From positions 16,052-80,051 of the forward strand of contig CACDUV010000003.1 of assembly GCA_902556065.1 (NCBI GenBank): a stretch of DNA of 64,000 nucleotides, read 5' to 3'. A model generated the notes under the pieces. It was not told where the DNA came from, made no database searches, and saw nothing but the letters and a program-made list of their open reading frames with translations. A program made the position numbers and the translations under genes. Positions within the stretch are counted from its first letter, which is position 1; every line of letters starts with the position of its first letter. Shown piece after piece: positions 62,307 to 64,000 of the stretch. Origin of the DNA: an uncultured Pelagibacteraceae bacterium. GTDB lineage: Bacteria; Pseudomonadota; Alphaproteobacteria; Pelagibacterales; Pelagibacteraceae.

Positions 62307-63665
62307 ATGTTTGAAAATTTAACAAATAAATTTGAAGAAATTTTTTCTTCTTTAAAAAAAGCACCTTCTCTAAATGAAGCTCAAGTAGATGAGGGTTTAA
62401 GAAGCATCAGGCAAGCATTGCTTGAGGCAGATGTTTCTTTAGATGTTGCAAAAGAATTTATTGAAAACGTAAAACCTAAAGCCTTAGGACAGGAAATTAT
62501 AAGATCAACTTCCCCTGGAGATATGGTTGTAAAAATAGTTTACGACGAGTTAGTAAACTTATTAGGATCAAGCAATGCAGATATAAATTTAAATGCTGTA
62601 CCGCCAGTTCCTATGATGATGGTTGGTTTGCAGGGTTCAGGTAAAACAACTTCGACTGCAAAATTAGCTAAATATTTAGAAGATAATAAAAAGAAAAAAG
62701 TGATGATGGTCAGTTTGGACATTTATAGGCCAGCAGCACAAGAACAGCTTAAATCTTTAGGTGAACAGAATAATATTTTGACACTTCCTATTATTGAAGG
62801 CCAACAACCAACTGATATTTGCCAAAGAGCTATGAGTGCAGCAAATTTAAATGGAGCAGATATAATTTTATTTGATACAGCTGGAAGAACTCAAATTGAT
62901 TTACAAATGATGAGCGAAATTAAACAAATTGAGAGCATAATTAATCCAGCAGAAACTTTTCTCGTAGCAGACTCTCTTACGGGTCAAGTTGCGGCTTCGG
63001 TTGCAAAAGAGTTTAAAAATACAGTTAACTTGTCTGGAATAATATTAACTAGAGCCGATGGTGACGCCAGAGGTGGAGCTGCAGTTAGTATGAAATATGT
63101 ATCAAATGTTCCAATAAAATTTTTGGGTATAGGTGAAAAAATAGAAAATTTTGAGGTATTTCATCCAGATAGAATAGCAAATAGAATTTTAGGAATGGGA
63201 GATATAGTATCTCTTGTAGAAAAAGCTGCTCAAGATTTAGGTGAAGAGAATATTAAAAAAGCTGAAGAGAATTTAAAAAAAGGTCAATTCTCTATGGAGG
63301 ATTACCTTTCACAATTAAGACAAATGAAAAAAATGGGAGGCATTGAAGGGATTATGTCATTTATGCCTGGAGTATCAAAAATTAAATCTCAAATGGACTC
63401 AGCTGGTATTGATGAGAGTATTATTACAAAAAACGAAGCTATAATTTTATCAATGACAAAAAAAGAGAGAGAGAATCCGAAAGTAATTGATGGTTCAAGA
63501 AAAAAAAGAATTGCTAATGGCTCTGGTACAGATCCAGCCACTATCAATAAATTGCTTAAGCAATTTAAAATGATGTCTGAAATGATGAAAAAGATGTCAA
63601 AAGGAAATCTGAAAGGTATGTCTGATCAAGGGATACCACCAGAGCTATTTAATAAACTAAAATAA
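62307..63665 (+). CDS. ffh: Signal recognition particle protein Ffh (SRP54)
   Basis: 452 residues from ATG 62307 (MFENLTNKFEEIFSSL); the longer frame from 62223 would translate the structured leader and is not credible. GLQGSGKTTSTAKLA, DIYRPAAQEQL, DTAGRTQID and TRADGDARGG are the GTPase motifs, and the methionine-rich M domain (FKMMSEMMKKMSKGNLKGM) closes the protein. Followed 17 bp later by rpsP, the standard alphaproteobacterial order. Confidence 0.97.
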   Translation: MFENLTNKFEEIFSSLKKAPSLNEAQVDEGLRSIRQALLEADVSLDVAKEFIENVKPKALGQEIIRSTSPGDMVVKIVYDELVNLLGSSNADINLNAVPPVPMMMVGLQGSGKTTSTAKLAKYLEDNKKKKVMMVSLDIYRPAAQEQLKSLGEQNNILTLPIIEGQQPTDICQRAMSAANLNGADIILFDTAGRTQIDLQMMSEIKQIESIINPAETFLVADSLTGQVAASVAKEFKNTVNLSGIILTRADGDARGGAAVSMKYVSNVPIKFLGIGEKIENFEVFHPDRIANRILGMGDIVSLVEKAAQDLGEENIKKAEENLKKGQFSMEDYLSQLRQMKKMGGIEGIMSFMPGVSKIKSQMDSAGIDESIITKNEAIILSMTKKERENPKVIDGSRKKRIANGSGTDPATINKLLKQFKMMSEMMKKMSKGNLKGMSDQGIPPELFNKLK

Positions 63666-63682
63666 TAAAATAAGGAGAACAA

Positions 63683-64000
63683 ATGTTAAAACTAAGATTA
63701 TCAAGGGGAGGCACTAAAAAGAGACCAGTTTACAAAGTTGTTGTGGCTGATAGTCGTTTCCCAAGAGATGGAAGATTTATAGAAAAGGTTGGTTTTTTTA
63801 ACCCACTACTTCCTAAAGATAAAAAAGAAAGAGTAGGTCTTGAAGCTGAAAGAATCAAATATTGGTTAGGTCAAGGTGCTAAACCAACAACAAGAGTTGC
63901 AAGAATTTTAGGTGAAAATGATTTAATCCCTATGCCTGCAAATGGAAATAATCCAAATAAAGCGGTTCCTAAAAAGGAAAGAAATAAAAAAGAAGAAGAA
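63683..64000 (+). CDS. rpsP: 30S ribosomal protein S16 (3' partial)
   Basis: 106 codons are visible to the window edge with no stop. [32 protein letters not shown] and the [14 protein letters not shown] block are standard S16; the visible tail is a lysine/glutamate-rich extension. AAGGAG (63672-63677) is a good ribosome binding site. Probably followed by rimM-trmD outside the window. Confidence 0.96.
   Translation, partial: MLKLRLSRGGTKKRPVYKVVVADSRFPRDGRFIEKVGFFNPLLPKDKKERVGLEAERIKYWLGQGAKPTTRVARILGENDLIPMPANGNNPNKAVPKKERNKKEEE

Noticed and set aside
1..64000. CRISPR arrays, insertion sequences, prophage or integrase genes
   Set aside because: No spaced direct-repeat series and no transposase, recombinase or phage protein was found among the coding regions.

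Overview
The window reads as a piece of a SAR11-type (Pelagibacterales, Candidatus Pelagibacter-like) alphaproteobacterial chromosome. This is inferred from the strong A+T bias, lysine/asparagine/isoleucine-rich proteins, very short or overlapping intergenic spaces, and gene content: DUF2794, IalB, HspQ, System I cytochrome c maturation, glcDEF, Tat-exported TRAP binding proteins, photolyases and EVE-TsaD-hemCD order. Both ends cut genes: a UbiH-family hydroxylase at the left and rpsP at the right. I see no transposase, integrase, phage gene, rRNA or CRISPR array.

Layout. 1-5482: ubiquinone hydroxylase end, a LON-domain protein, two sulfotransferases (the second with TPR repeats), then an FkbM methyltransferase lying between a degraded tRNA-Gly copy and the intact tRNA-Gly; this is the most accessory-looking part. 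5489-10035: pterin dehydratase, purH, a heparinase-like protein, rpe and a small membrane protein. 10105-14987: an acetate module (two-subunit Na+/solute symporter and acetyl-CoA synthetase with a lysine-rich N-terminus). 15001-20389: EVE protein, tsaD, hemC, hemD, a MscS channel, YggT and folD. 20428-24486: small membrane proteins, a haloacetate-dehalogenase-like hydrolase, a TauD-type dioxygenase, an AEC carrier and a metallo-hydrolase. 24488-30837: PQQ-type sugar dehydrogenase, an SDR lacking the usual tyrosine, and a light/UV block of two photolyase-family proteins plus a 42-residue DUF2256 protein. 30895-35758: argG, IalB, aldo/keto reductase, Bax-inhibitor-1 protein, DUF2794, YciB, HspQ.

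35937-40557: ccmC-D-E-F-G-H followed by a PagL-like protein. 40568-47938: alpha-hydroxy-acid oxidase, aminotransferase, glcDEF and a D-2-hydroxyacid dehydrogenase, a plausible hydroxy-acid oxidation block. 48094-57749: two complete TRAP transporters separated by an amidase; the second has an enlarged DctQ and a DctM with a tail of about 320 residues that is largely coiled coil. 57753-64000: MFS transporter, two alpha/beta or secreted proteins, ftsY, dapF, ffh and rpsP.

The most interesting unexplained signals are non-coding: a multi-hairpin leader before ffh (62189-62296), a 65-nt hairpin with a C-rich loop before ccmC (35825-35889), a two-tier hairpin before the first TRAP operon (48005-48042), a 23-bp palindrome before the second (52872-52894), and a leader hairpin that could hide the ribosome binding site of the acetate symporter (12186-12233). 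Among proteins the best leads are the photolyase-like protein with the FAD domain first (28853-29992) and the DctM fusion. No computation or database search was run; all family assignments are from reading the sequence.
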